Origin: Candidatus Zipacnadia bacterium
GTDB lineage: Bacteria; Armatimonadota; Zipacnadia; Zipacnadales; Zipacnadaceae
Length of the DNA: 15,582 nt
Assembly: GCA_029821455.1 (NCBI GenBank)
Contig: JALGTI010000034.1
Span: 1 to 15,582 of the forward strand
Direction: 5' to 3'
The position numbers and the translations under genes were made by a program. Below are positions 7,767 through 15,110 of the stretch, piece after piece. The notes under the pieces were generated by a model. That model did no database searches and had not been told where the DNA came from. It was given only the letters and a program-made list of their open reading frames with translations. How positions within the stretch are numbered: the stretch's first letter is position 1; each line of letters opens with the position of its first letter.

Positions 7767-9509
7767 TCACAACGCTTCGGCATCTACCTGCAGAAGAATG
7801 ACTATGTTTCGCACGGTGCTACGTCGCTGAACAGCGGTCATCGCCTCGCTCAGAGGCCAGGGCATCGTCCCCGGTGCCGTACGCTGTCGGCCGCGACTGG
7901 GCTGTGCTAGCTCCAAGCCACCAATGATTACCGTATCGCCGCTCTTGAGGGCCAATGTGACATTAGCCGTGCGTCTAGCCACAATGGGCAAACCACCGGC
8001 GCCAACTGACAGCAGGTTGCTTGCCTCCACCTCGAGGGGCACAGTTATCCAGTCAGGAGTGCTGCCCCAGGGAGTGGCCCGTAGCTTCACCCCGATGTTA
8101 GCGGTTTCTATCTGCACCTCAGGACCGTACTCACCGGTGCTGATGAACTTGAAGTATCGCTTTTGTCCCCAGAACATTTCCGCCCGCTCGCCGCTACGTA
8201 CTGTCAGACGCGGTCTAACATCCAGGGTTGCAGTGCTCTTGCGCCGTAGCCAACCCATCTGCGCTTGAATCTCGCTCAGTCGCTTGTCCAGCACCGCGAA
8301 ACTCAGGGTCGAGTCTGCGGAGTCAACCCCGGCCTGAACGTTGCCCGAACCCACCAGTGCCGCCAGCGTTCTGGTCGCCTCTGCGTCAGAGGAGAACTCC
8401 ACCACAGCCACACGCAGGGTGATTTGCAGCCCCGGCTTGTCCACCTCGCTTATGTCGCTTCGAATCTTCTCCAGCAATGCCGGTGGCCCTGTTGCGACCA
8501 GAGTGTTGCCGGCCTCATTCGGCCGTGCGTAACGCAGTACACAATCCGAAAGCAAAGGCAGGGCCTCGGTCGGCTTCAGATACCGCAGCGCTATAGTCTC
8601 CGTACTCGAGAGCCAGTAGGAAGCAACGTTTGTCGGTAATGCCTCGCTGACGTAATAAGTGTTGTCCTCCTGAGCGAGCGCCAGACCACAGCCTCGTGCA
8701 ATGCTGTGCAACAACGCGTCCACCTGCATGTCGTCCAGGCAGCACGTCAGATCATGCTCTACCGCATCGTCCACGAGCACAGGCACTCCACTCAACTGCG
8801 AAATCTGCTGCATCACCTCCTGGAGGTCTGCGTTCAGCGCACGCAGCGACAGGGCCCCCGAGGGCCCCTTTTTCAGGGACAATCGGCGCTCTAGCTCCTT
8901 GGGCTCGCGCTCCGGCTTCTCTTTCGCCACCTCAACATGTTTGTCGCTGGTGACAGTTAGGTACAGTTCCCGCCCATTGGTAGATTTCTCAATGTGCACC
9001 CTTACATCCATGGCTTCGCCCCAGTGGGTCAGGTCCATCTCGTCGTTATCCACATTCATCCGGCCAAGTGTGGCTGGTCGGTAGAGAGCCAGCAAGCATT
9101 TAAGGCCCACCCCCTCCGGCGATTCAGGGGGAGTTGACATGGCCAGGTAGCTCACCGGATAGGCGCTGATGTCTACAAAGCTGCCCACCCTGGTGCGAGC
9201 ATTTGGCAGCACAAATGGAATTAGGGCCAATTCCCGTTTCTGCCACGATCCCTCTTCCTCAGACCACTCCACAAAATCAAATATCTCAGCCTCCACTTGC
9301 AGGACCCCATCTGCTCTAATGGTGATGCGCACAGCGTTGCTGAGCTGGTTGACATCCACACCTGTGACTGTGCAGTATGATTCGGTCTGGGCGAGGCTGG
9401 CATCCCCGAGCACGCCCACTATGAGGCAGCCCAGACACAGTGAGCCCAACGCAAGCCGGCGTTGCCAGCCAGGGCCTCTGCTACTGTACGGCAGTGATTG
9501 CACAGTCAC
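7767..9509 (-). CDS. Divergent secretin family protein lacking the C-terminal LGDIP..LF signature (second of three)
   Basis: 580 residues from GTG 9509. GGAGG lies seven bases before this GTG, and it overlaps the previous gene's stop as GTGA; the ATG at 9515 is only one base from GGAGG and so less likely. Features: basic start then a hydrophobic segment (LALGSLCLGCLIVGVLG), AMIN-like region (about 46-150, YCTVTGVDVNQLSNAVRITI), second beta-rich stretch (160-195), charged linker (195-215), short N domain (216-288), N1-like domain (300-357) and secretin-like core (360-535) with VRPRLTVRSGERAEMF, NIGVKLRATPW and VIIGGLEL. Where homologues carry PVLGDIPIIGxLF it reads TAPGTMPWPLSEAM, and it ends soon after. 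The fold seems kept, but the lip-region signature is replaced. It may be an accessory or mixed-ring subunit. It has more cysteines than its neighbours (for example LTCCLDD). Confidence 0.8.
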   Translation of the reverse strand: MTVQSLPYSSRGPGWQRRLALGSLCLGCLIVGVLGDASLAQTESYCTVTGVDVNQLSNAVRITIRADGVLQVEAEIFDFVEWSEEEGSWQKRELALIPFVLPNARTRVGSFVDISAYPVSYLAMSTPPESPEGVGLKCLLALYRPATLGRMNVDNDEMDLTHWGEAMDVRVHIEKSTNGRELYLTVTSDKHVEVAKEKPEREPKELERRLSLKKGPSGALSLRALNADLQEVMQQISQLSGVPVLVDDAVEHDLTCCLDDMQVDALLHSIARGCGLALAQEDNTYYVSEALPTNVASYWLSSTETIALRYLKPTEALPLLSDCVLRYARPNEAGNTLVATGPPALLEKIRSDISEVDKPGLQITLRVAVVEFSSDAEATRTLAALVGSGNVQAGVDSADSTLSFAVLDKRLSEIQAQMGWLRRKSTATLDVRPRLTVRSGERAEMFWGQKRYFKFISTGEYGPEVQIETANIGVKLRATPWGSTPDWITVPLEVEASNLLSVGAGGLPIVARRTANVTLALKSGDTVIIGGLELAQPSRGRQRTAPGTMPWPLSEAMTAVQRRSTVRNIVILLQVDAEAL

Positions 9510-10858
9510 TTCCATTCCTCCATCGGCTCCATCCCCACCCGCCCCCTCATCGCCTGCTCCTGCTCTGGGGGCAGATGTCCTGTGGGCGAGAGAAGGTTGG
9601 CAGTTATGAAGACGGCCAGGTCAACCTTTGTCTGCTCCCGGCGTTTGGACCTGAACAATTGTCCGATGATGGGGATGTCGCCCAACAGCGGTATCTTGCG
9701 GCGCGTCATCCTTAGCTCTTCCTGGCCTAGTCCGCCGATGATGATCGTATCCCCATCGTGTACGCGCACTGTTGTGTCGGCCGAGCGGGTAGTCTTGTTC
9801 GGGAGCCCGGTGGTCGGATCAGGTGCGCCGAGGGTACTAACCTCGACGTTGAGATCGAGGATTATTTCGCCCGCGCCCCCCGTAAGCGGGGTCATAGATA
9901 GACGGACCCCCGCGCTGATGGAGTTCTGCGAGCCACCATAGGGCCCGGACACTGGCGTGCTGAGATACTGCTCCTGGCCGATAAAGACACTCGCCGGCCG
10001 GCCACTGACCGTCGCGACTCTAGGGTTAGCCCGTACCCGCGCCTTCTGCGCCCGCGCCAGCGCCTGCAACTCGACAAAGAACTCGCTTGGCAGGTCTGCC
10101 ACTGCAGTGAGTACAGTCTGCCCGGTCAGCGAATCCGTCGTTATTCCCAGATTCTGATTGCTCCAGCCAAACTGAGCGTTGAACTCGTCGAAGTCTATGT
10201 CAGTGAACTCGACCACCAACACGTCCAGCATTATCTGCGCTGCTGGGATGTCAAACTGCTCTACATCTTCGCGGAACTTGCGCAGCACCGGCGCCGGGGC
10301 CGACAACACCACCGAGTTCTGCGCCAGGTTCGTCCCGACGTGCCCCTGCAGGAAGGCTGGTAACAGTTTCTTGGCGTCCTCAGGCCGCACGTACTTCGTG
10401 GTCACTGCTGCGATGTCGCCCATCAAATATGAGGATGCGCTCTTGGGGAGGCCCTCGCTGACAATCAGCACCTCACCCACCTCGGCCAGCGACAGCCCGT
10501 AGGCGTCAATAATGGAGTCCAGGATTGCGCGCGGCTGTTTGTCAACCAGGTTGACCGTCAACGTACGGTCCACGGTATCGTCAACGATCAATTGCAGTCC
10601 ACTCGTTTCTGCCAGTTCTGTCAGCAGCTTCCGGGCATCTGCATTGACCGCGTACACGGACACACCCTCGTCTCGGACTGTCACCTCAATGGTCGGGCCT
10701 TCGGCGGCGTCGGTTGTGGCCTCCTCATTCTGCTCAGAGGCATCAGCTCCCCAAACAGACTTGCAGAGCAGCGATACGCACGCCACCACTAGGCAAAGCG
10801 TGAAGAAGAGAATCAGGCCTTGGGGGCGACTGTGCGTGCCTCGTCGGCTTCTTATCAT
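9506..10858 (-). CDS. Secretin family protein without AMIN domain (first of three)
   Basis: 450 residues from ATG 10858, fixed by GGAGG five bases upstream and an immediate signal or anchor segment (LILFFTLCLVVACVSLLC, then VWGADA). Domains: short acidic linker, short secretin/TonB N domain (66-135, VSVYAVNADARKLLTELAET), N1-like domain (150-205), secretin barrel (206-425) with RANPRVATVSG, ISAGVRLSMTPLTGG, DGDTIIIGGLG and IPLLGDIPIIGQLFRS. It is therefore a complete core secretin, shorter than PilQ because the peptidoglycan-binding N-terminal part is missing. It leads the operon; its stop overlaps the start of the next gene by four bases (GTGA), so translation is probably coupled. The frame stays open upstream to 11176, but that extension has no signal peptide or ribosome site. 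Confidence 0.85.
   Translation of the reverse strand: MIRSRRGTHSRPQGLILFFTLCLVVACVSLLCKSVWGADASEQNEEATTDAAEGPTIEVTVRDEGVSVYAVNADARKLLTELAETSGLQLIVDDTVDRTLTVNLVDKQPRAILDSIIDAYGLSLAEVGEVLIVSEGLPKSASSYLMGDIAAVTTKYVRPEDAKKLLPAFLQGHVGTNLAQNSVVLSAPAPVLRKFREDVEQFDIPAAQIMLDVLVVEFTDIDFDEFNAQFGWSNQNLGITTDSLTGQTVLTAVADLPSEFFVELQALARAQKARVRANPRVATVSGRPASVFIGQEQYLSTPVSGPYGGSQNSISAGVRLSMTPLTGGAGEIILDLNVEVSTLGAPDPTTGLPNKTTRSADTTVRVHDGDTIIIGGLGQEELRMTRRKIPLLGDIPIIGQLFRSKRREQTKVDLAVFITANLLSPTGHLPPEQEQAMRGRVGMEPMEEWK
9517..9521 (-). promoter_or_regulatory. Ribosome binding site inside the end of the first secretin gene, selecting GTG 9509
   Basis: GGAGG lies within the last codons of the 9506-10858 gene, seven bases before GTG 9509 and one base from ATG 9515. 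Spacing favours the GTG and a GTGA stop-start overlap. Confidence 0.6.
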
Positions 10859-11389
10859 TTTATCCTCCAGAAAGCCAGTGTTGGGCCGCTCTTCAGCTAG
10901 CTCTACTACCAGATGTCCCGCCTGCAGAGCAAACACGTTCGTCTGTGTGCACTGCGGATTCCCGACGTCTGCTGATTCCCATAGGTACTTCAGCGTGCAT
11001 ACTGTAGTAACTTCCGCTGCAGTCCACGATCTATGCAAGTGGCTCCTGCGCACAGATACTGCAGCTACTTGAGGGCTAGTTCGTCGCATGTGAGGGTTGA
11101 CCTTCGCCCGGCCTTTGGTGCGCTTAGCCCGGCTGCGTGGTAGCTGCGACCATTGTGCGCCTTCAGATAACGGCAATCACGGGCGTCTCCAACTGGTCTA
11201 AGCTCTGAGTTCCCAGCATATCGCTTATTCATCCACATTTCAGTAGGAGCTTTATGCCGGGATTGCGCATTTGTCTGTACTCGACTGATATATTCTTGGA
11301 TTCTGTGATCAATTCCTTCGCGTGCTGGCGACGCAAGCGTAAGAACCAAGAATTAATAGCCTTGCCCGAGCTTACTTGTGGGCAATTAA
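10859..11389. other. Unassigned stretch upstream of the secretin operon
   Basis: About 530 bases without a gene I can support. On the minus strand the frame of the first secretin stays open for 106 codons upstream of its ATG (to 11176). Another minus-strand frame (11065-11349) and a third (11229-11426) are also open, but none has a ribosome site or a recognisable motif. The stretch should contain the secretin operon promoter if transcription starts here, but I see no convincing -35/-10 pair. An 8-bp inverted repeat (ATTCTTGG 11292-11299 and CCAAGAAT 11346-11353) is too widely spaced to interpret. Confidence 0.4.
10864..10868 (-). promoter_or_regulatory. Ribosome binding site for the first secretin gene
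   Basis: GGAGG on the minus strand, five bases before ATG 10858. It decides the start against a frame that is open for another 318 bases upstream. Confidence 0.75.
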
Positions 11390-11742
11390 GTAACTCTGGG
11401 GGCGCTTGAGCAGCTAGGAGGCACATTGCTGCCTGAGCCAGACACTAGCTACCAACCGCCATTGCCTTGTTCTGCCCAACAGCCGACAAGACCAAGTAGG
11501 TTATCGAGGCCTTGCAAGCAGAGCGTGTGCCGGCCGGTGGCATCTACGACCGGAGTGTGCGCGACTGGCACCATTACGACCACTGGGGGTACATCTTGAA
11601 GCAGAAGACTCCGACCCAGGAGGGCTGCCTTTACACCTGCCTGTACGATGAGGACCAGCTTCCCGACTACTCGGAGGATATGTGCCCCAAGCCCCTTGAT
11701 AACCTCAGCCGCACTCTGCGGCCACCGGCATCAACAAGGTAG
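11390..11742 (+). pseudogene. C-terminal remnant of a DegT/DnrJ/EryC1/StrS-type aminotransferase
   Basis: The first piece reads ALEQLGGTLLPEPDTS in one frame (about 11402-11450). The frame then shifts and continues as TAIALFCPTADKTK, TAG (11497-11499), VIEALQAERVPAGGIYD, VRDWHHYDHWGYILKQKT and DMCPKPLDNLSRT. The order 'VIEALxAExVPAGGIYDxxVRDWHxYxHW...K.T....C.Y.C......Y..DMCP...D.LSR' is, from memory, that of the C-terminal domain of PLP-dependent DegT/DnrJ/EryC1/StrS sugar aminotransferases. The N-terminal PLP-lysine domain is absent, there is at least one frameshift and one nonsense codon, and the end (after 11715) no longer matches. It cannot encode an active enzyme. Orientation is opposite to the flanking operons. 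Confidence 0.6.
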
Positions 11743-11879
11743 CAGCGGTGATGTCGGCCTAGTTTGATTCTGACGCCGCAGTTAGTTTCTCGATCAGTTC
11801 CTGGTGATCGGGTGGCGACTTCCAGTAGTGAACGACCGGGCATGCAATCGTGTCCGGAAGCGGCCCGCAGCTCCCCCGC

Positions 11880-12457
11880 CCTCACCAGAGCCGCAACTTC
11901 AGTTTGCGGCCGCGCATCCCGTCCTGGTCACCCCAAACGAAGCTGCAAGTGAACGGCGAGACGATGGATGCGTACGCAGGAAGCCACTGTGAACTGTGCC
12001 GCCAATGGGAGTCCGGGGACACCGTGAAGCTAGAGCTGGATATGTCTGTGCCGTACTCGACTGGGGGTGCGCTCACCCCGTATCTGGGTGGCTGTGTGGA
12101 TGAATGTGTAGGTGAGCTCAGTCTGTACGGGGGCCAATTCTGCTAGCCTATGACCGGAGGCTCAATACGTTTGATCCAGACGAAATGCCAACAGTGGACC
12201 TCAACAGGCTCGACCCACAGGTTCTACGCATCGAGACTTCCTATCCATAGCCACTGTTGACGTTACAGGTGGAGACTATGGAAGGCAAGCCGATGGTGCT
12301 ATGTGACTTCTGCAGAGCGGGCGCTACGGGTACTCCGTGTCTCTCGTGGCTTCCGGCGGTAGGAGCAGAGCCTCATTGCGACGGGCCATTCATAAGAGGC
12401 ACTGGACGGCAATGCGCTGCTAGGAATTGTAGCAAGGGCGCAGCTTTGATAGGGTAG
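11880..12457 (+). pseudogene. C-terminal remnant of a GH127-type (DUF1680) beta-L-arabinofuranosidase
   Basis: Frame 1 (from about 11895) reads NFSLRPRIPSW, then TKLQVNGETMDAYAGSHCEL and WESGDTVKLELDMSVPY, the typical beta-sandwich tail of DUF1680/GH127 proteins. After LSLY (about 12128) one base appears to be missing, and the match continues in another frame as GPILLAYDRRLNTFDPDEMP, TVDLNRLDPQ, TAG (12248-12250; the family usually has a tryptophan there, so TGG to TAG fits), then VETMEGKPMVLCDF and CRAGATGTPCLSWLP. The catalytic domain is absent. The region between LDMSVPY and LSLY is also scrambled. This is a decayed gene. Its presence near an L-arabinose isomerase-like gene suggests a former arabinoside-use locus, which is inference. 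Confidence 0.65.
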
Positions 12458-12539
12458 TATGAGAGCGGCTTCGGTTGCAGTAGCGCACAAATGCGGCGAT
12501 CGCCGCCCGCAGTTGATCCGGGCTCAGATACAGAGTAAC
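12420..12539 (-). pseudogene. C-terminal remnant of an integrase-core (IS481/IS3-like) transposase
   Basis: Minus strand, 39 codons ending at TAG (12420-12422): LSPDQLRAAIAAFVRYCN, then RSRSHTTLSKLRPCYNS. This follows the pattern of the end of DDE integrase-core transposases (xSPxxLxxAIxxFVxYYNxxRxHxxLxxxTPxxxYxG). The DDE catalytic part is missing, and no inverted repeats of an element are visible. It abuts the stop of the oxidoreductase gene at 12541 and overlaps the end of the GH127 remnant on the other strand, so an insertion sequence may have caused the breakpoint here. Confidence 0.5.
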
Positions 12540-12540
12540 G

Positions 12541-13671
12541 TCACTTGGGGGTAACCAGCCAATCTCGCGAGTCAGGCACCTCGACCCAGCTTCCGCCCTG
12601 GGCGATAGAAACTTGGCTGGCTAGACCGGGGAGTGTCATGTCCATCGCCAAGTCAATCCCGATTGGCGGTTCCCTCTCCTCCAAAACAGCGGAGACAAAG
12701 TCATGGACTTCCCAGAAGTCGCCGCCACCATGCCCGGCCTCAAGTGCCTCCTTCGGTGGATGCTTCCAGAAGTCAGGCATGAATGCCTCGTAGTAATCCC
12801 ACAGCGGCCGCCACTCCAGAATGCCCCGCGCGTCCTTGCGCAGCCAGATCTTGGGCTGATCACCCAGGCCACGCGGCGCCTCATAGCAGCCTTCGGTGCC
12901 CTGCAGTGAATAGTAGGTCAGATTATGTGGGCGATTGCTAAGCATATCCAGGCGGAGGCGAACAAGCCCACCACCCGACAGCCGGCACAGCGTGATTGTG
13001 GCATCCTCGTTCTCATACAGGTCTCCACGCGGGTCACGGTAGTGGTGTCCGCTGCCCACGCAGGATACCGAAACAACCCGCTGGTCATCGAACCATTGCA
13101 GAATGGGCCCCAGGCTGTGCGTCGGGTATGTATTTCCGTTGATGCCTGTCTGCCACTGCCGCCGCCATCTGGTGACTTCATTCAGTTCCTTCGACTCGTG
13201 GATATACTCGCCTTCGGCAAAGTACAGTTCACCGAATAGCCCTGCCCGCGCGATTTCACGGACCAGCACATTCTCGCGCAGATAGCAGTAGTTCTCCGCC
13301 ATCATATATGTCGCTGTGCTGCACCTGGCTGCGATCGTAAGCTGCTGGCACTCGTCCAAAGAAACTCCCGCCGGCACTTCGGAGAGAACGTGGATGTCAC
13401 GCTCCAGGGCCATAATGCTCTGCGGAACGTGCAACGGCATCGGCGTGCCGACGATAACCGCATCAATCTCCCCGGATTCAAGCATCGCTTCCGCATCTGT
13501 GAAGGTCAGTTCCACTCCGACCTCAGATGCTTTATCCTGCAGCCGGTCCTCTGCAATGTCGCACATTGCAACCAGTTCGGCATTCGGATGTGCCCTGAGC
13601 ACCTCGACAAAGCTCGAGCCCCGCCCCACTGCACCAATGATCCCGAACCGAATCAGTCCTGAGTCTGTCAT
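12541..13671 (-). CDS. Gfo/Idh/MocA family oxidoreductase
   Basis: 376 residues, a usual full length. An N-terminal Rossmann fold binds NAD(P): GIIGAVGRGSS at 10-20, AMCDIAEDR at 35-43, VIVGTPMPLH at 72-81. The family's central motif is usually EKP with a lysine; here it is SEVP (97-100), with valine in that place. MMAENYCY (123-130) follows, then the C-terminal beta-sheet domain with TYPTHSLGP (181-189, His185) and GHGGGDFWEV. Family members oxidise, reduce or epimerise sugars and cyclitols. The missing lysine is seen in subfamilies of this kind and may mean altered chemistry. The start has AGAAGGTGATC five to fifteen bases upstream, overlapping the previous gene's TAG. It is the last gene of a three-gene operon with the isomerase-like gene and another Gfo/Idh/MocA. 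Confidence 0.85.
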   Translation of the reverse strand: MTDSGLIRFGIIGAVGRGSSFVEVLRAHPNAELVAMCDIAEDRLQDKASEVGVELTFTDAEAMLESGEIDAVIVGTPMPLHVPQSIMALERDIHVLSEVPAGVSLDECQQLTIAARCSTATYMMAENYCYLRENVLVREIARAGLFGELYFAEGEYIHESKELNEVTRWRRQWQTGINGNTYPTHSLGPILQWFDDQRVVSVSCVGSGHHYRDPRGDLYENEDATITLCRLSGGGLVRLRLDMLSNRPHNLTYYSLQGTEGCYEAPRGLGDQPKIWLRKDARGILEWRPLWDYYEAFMPDFWKHPPKEALEAGHGGGDFWEVHDFVSAVLEEREPPIGIDLAMDMTLPGLASQVSIAQGGSWVEVPDSRDWLVTPK

Positions 13672-13675
13672 GACG

Positions 13676-13686
13676 GATCACCTTCT
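13676..13686 (-). promoter_or_regulatory. Ribosome binding site overlapping the isomerase stop codon
   Basis: AGAAGGTGATC lies upstream of ATG 13671, and its first two bases are the end of the TAG stop of the isomerase-like gene. Translation of the two genes is probably coupled. It also shows TAG serving as an ordinary terminator in this genome. Confidence 0.7.
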
Positions 13687-15085
13687 ACCCTTCCAGTTGC
13701 CTAAAGCCAGTGCCAAGCATCCTTGCCATGCACTGAATGGCGCCGATCTGGTCGCCCATCACGATAGCAAGGTGATGCGTTCCACCGCACTCGCTATACC
13801 GTCGCAGGAAATCGCGCAGGCTAAGGTCCCTAGGCTGAATCCAGAAATGAGGGACATCCGGGAACGCCGGCAACATCCCGCGATCCAGAATAAGCACACT
13901 TGAGGCGATGATGTCAAACGTCTCGTCAGGGCCAGGTGCGATATTGACCAGCGTAGCCGGGCCAGGCCGTACGGCAAACCATGCAACCACCGGGTTGCCA
14001 ATGTTGCCGAATGCGTAGTCCTTCTCGACCAGTCGCGGGTTTCCTGCTGCCAGGGCTGGGTTGCACTCCCCCATGTGGCTCATAAAGATAGAACCGCCAG
14101 CCCAGTCCGGGCAGAACATCTCGGAAAATGTGACATCACCAAAGCCTTGCAACAAAGCGCCAACAAAGGCGGCAGTCAGCGCGTCACCCTCCCCGGCGTA
14201 GCCGACACCCCTCGCCATAGCCTTCGATGCCTCCAGGAAGGGCACGGTGGGCACTCCGAGATCCCGGTCACATACGCTGAAGTTACATGTAAATGCGCCG
14301 GCTCCGGCCTTCTCGAGCATCTCACGCACTCCCAAACCTACACGGTTACTGGTCTGCAGGACCTCTTCAGCCAGTTGCGAGCAATCGAAGCGGGCGGCAT
14401 CGGCCTCCGCCTCCTGGGTTAGGGCTTCATCTGAAACCTGGCCGATTGCGGCAGCCAGCTCTGTAACACCTACGTTTTGCACAGTTAGCCCAAGGCCTCT
14501 CGCAGGCACCTCCAATTCGACCGCGAAGTCACCCATCCCTGCGAACGGCTCACCGATCTGCAATACGCGCATTGAACGCAGTGACTTGGCAGCCCTTGCC
14601 GCCCGCGCCGTCTGCACGACTTCCGCCACGAAAGCGTCATCGTCAATGTGTCCCGCCACAACTGCGTAGTCACGTCCCCGTCGGCGGAGCATGCATGCAA
14701 GGTCCTGAACTCCGTGGATAGCGTGATTACGCATCATATCGTCCATCGTAGCCTTTTCAGCGAACTCAGGCGCAGGGGTTGTGTCCAGCAGGGCCAGGGG
14801 GAGGTTCGAGTTTACCAGCGCGTCCACAGCTTCCAGCGAGGGCGAGTATGCAAGATGCAGCGTCGCAAGTAGGTCCACATCCCGGGCTGTGAGGTTGGTA
14901 ATTGCCCGCTCGATTTCATCCCTGATGCGACACACATCGGCCAGTTCAACTTCCAGCCCTGCTGCGCTCAGACGTTCCGCAGCCTGCCGGGCAAATGCTT
15001 CCACTTGCGGGCGATACTGTGGCAGCGCCTCGTCATAGAGGGCCAGATATAGCGGTAGGATTCCGACGCGTGGCTGGCAGTTCAT
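13685..15085 (-). CDS. L-arabinose/L-fucose isomerase-like protein
   Basis: 466 residues. The start PRVGILPLYLALYD and the motif NHAIHGVQD (120-128) are hallmarks of the L-arabinose/L-fucose isomerase superfamily. By comparison with L-arabinose isomerase, the metal-binding and catalytic residues are likely Glu299 (in AGEGD), Glu322 (in FSEMF), His337 (in SHM) and one of His437/His438 (in GGTHH); all are present, so the enzyme is probably active. The expected reaction is interconversion of an aldose and a ketose with a divalent metal in the cytoplasm. The substrate is uncertain, since this branch is more divergent than true AraA, so no gene symbol is given. The ATG at 15085 follows GAAGGGTG. 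It is flanked at 25 and 13 bases by Gfo/Idh/MocA genes, indicating an operon. The stop is TAG. Confidence 0.8.
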   Translation of the reverse strand: MNCQPRVGILPLYLALYDEALPQYRPQVEAFARQAAERLSAAGLEVELADVCRIRDEIERAITNLTARDVDLLATLHLAYSPSLEAVDALVNSNLPLALLDTTPAPEFAEKATMDDMMRNHAIHGVQDLACMLRRRGRDYAVVAGHIDDDAFVAEVVQTARAARAAKSLRSMRVLQIGEPFAGMGDFAVELEVPARGLGLTVQNVGVTELAAAIGQVSDEALTQEAEADAARFDCSQLAEEVLQTSNRVGLGVREMLEKAGAGAFTCNFSVCDRDLGVPTVPFLEASKAMARGVGYAGEGDALTAAFVGALLQGFGDVTFSEMFCPDWAGGSIFMSHMGECNPALAAGNPRLVEKDYAFGNIGNPVVAWFAVRPGPATLVNIAPGPDETFDIIASSVLILDRGMLPAFPDVPHFWIQPRDLSLRDFLRRYSECGGTHHLAIVMGDQIGAIQCMARMLGTGFRQLEG

Positions 15086-15090
15086 TTCAT

Positions 15091-15098
15091 CACCCTTC
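15091..15098 (-). promoter_or_regulatory. Ribosome binding site for the isomerase-like gene
   Basis: GAAGGGTG on the minus strand, five bases before ATG 15085, inside the short gap after the upstream oxidoreductase stop. Confidence 0.6.
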
Positions 15099-15110
15099 GG
15101 TGCGCTCAGT

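Noticed and set aside
11065..11349. Minus-strand open frame of 94 codons
   Set aside because: No ribosome site, no domain, unusual composition; it overlaps other equally open frames.
11292..11353. ATTCTTGG/CCAAGAAT inverted repeat as an element end or operator
   Set aside because: Arms of eight bases are 46 bases apart with no adjoining transposase or promoter, so chance is likely.
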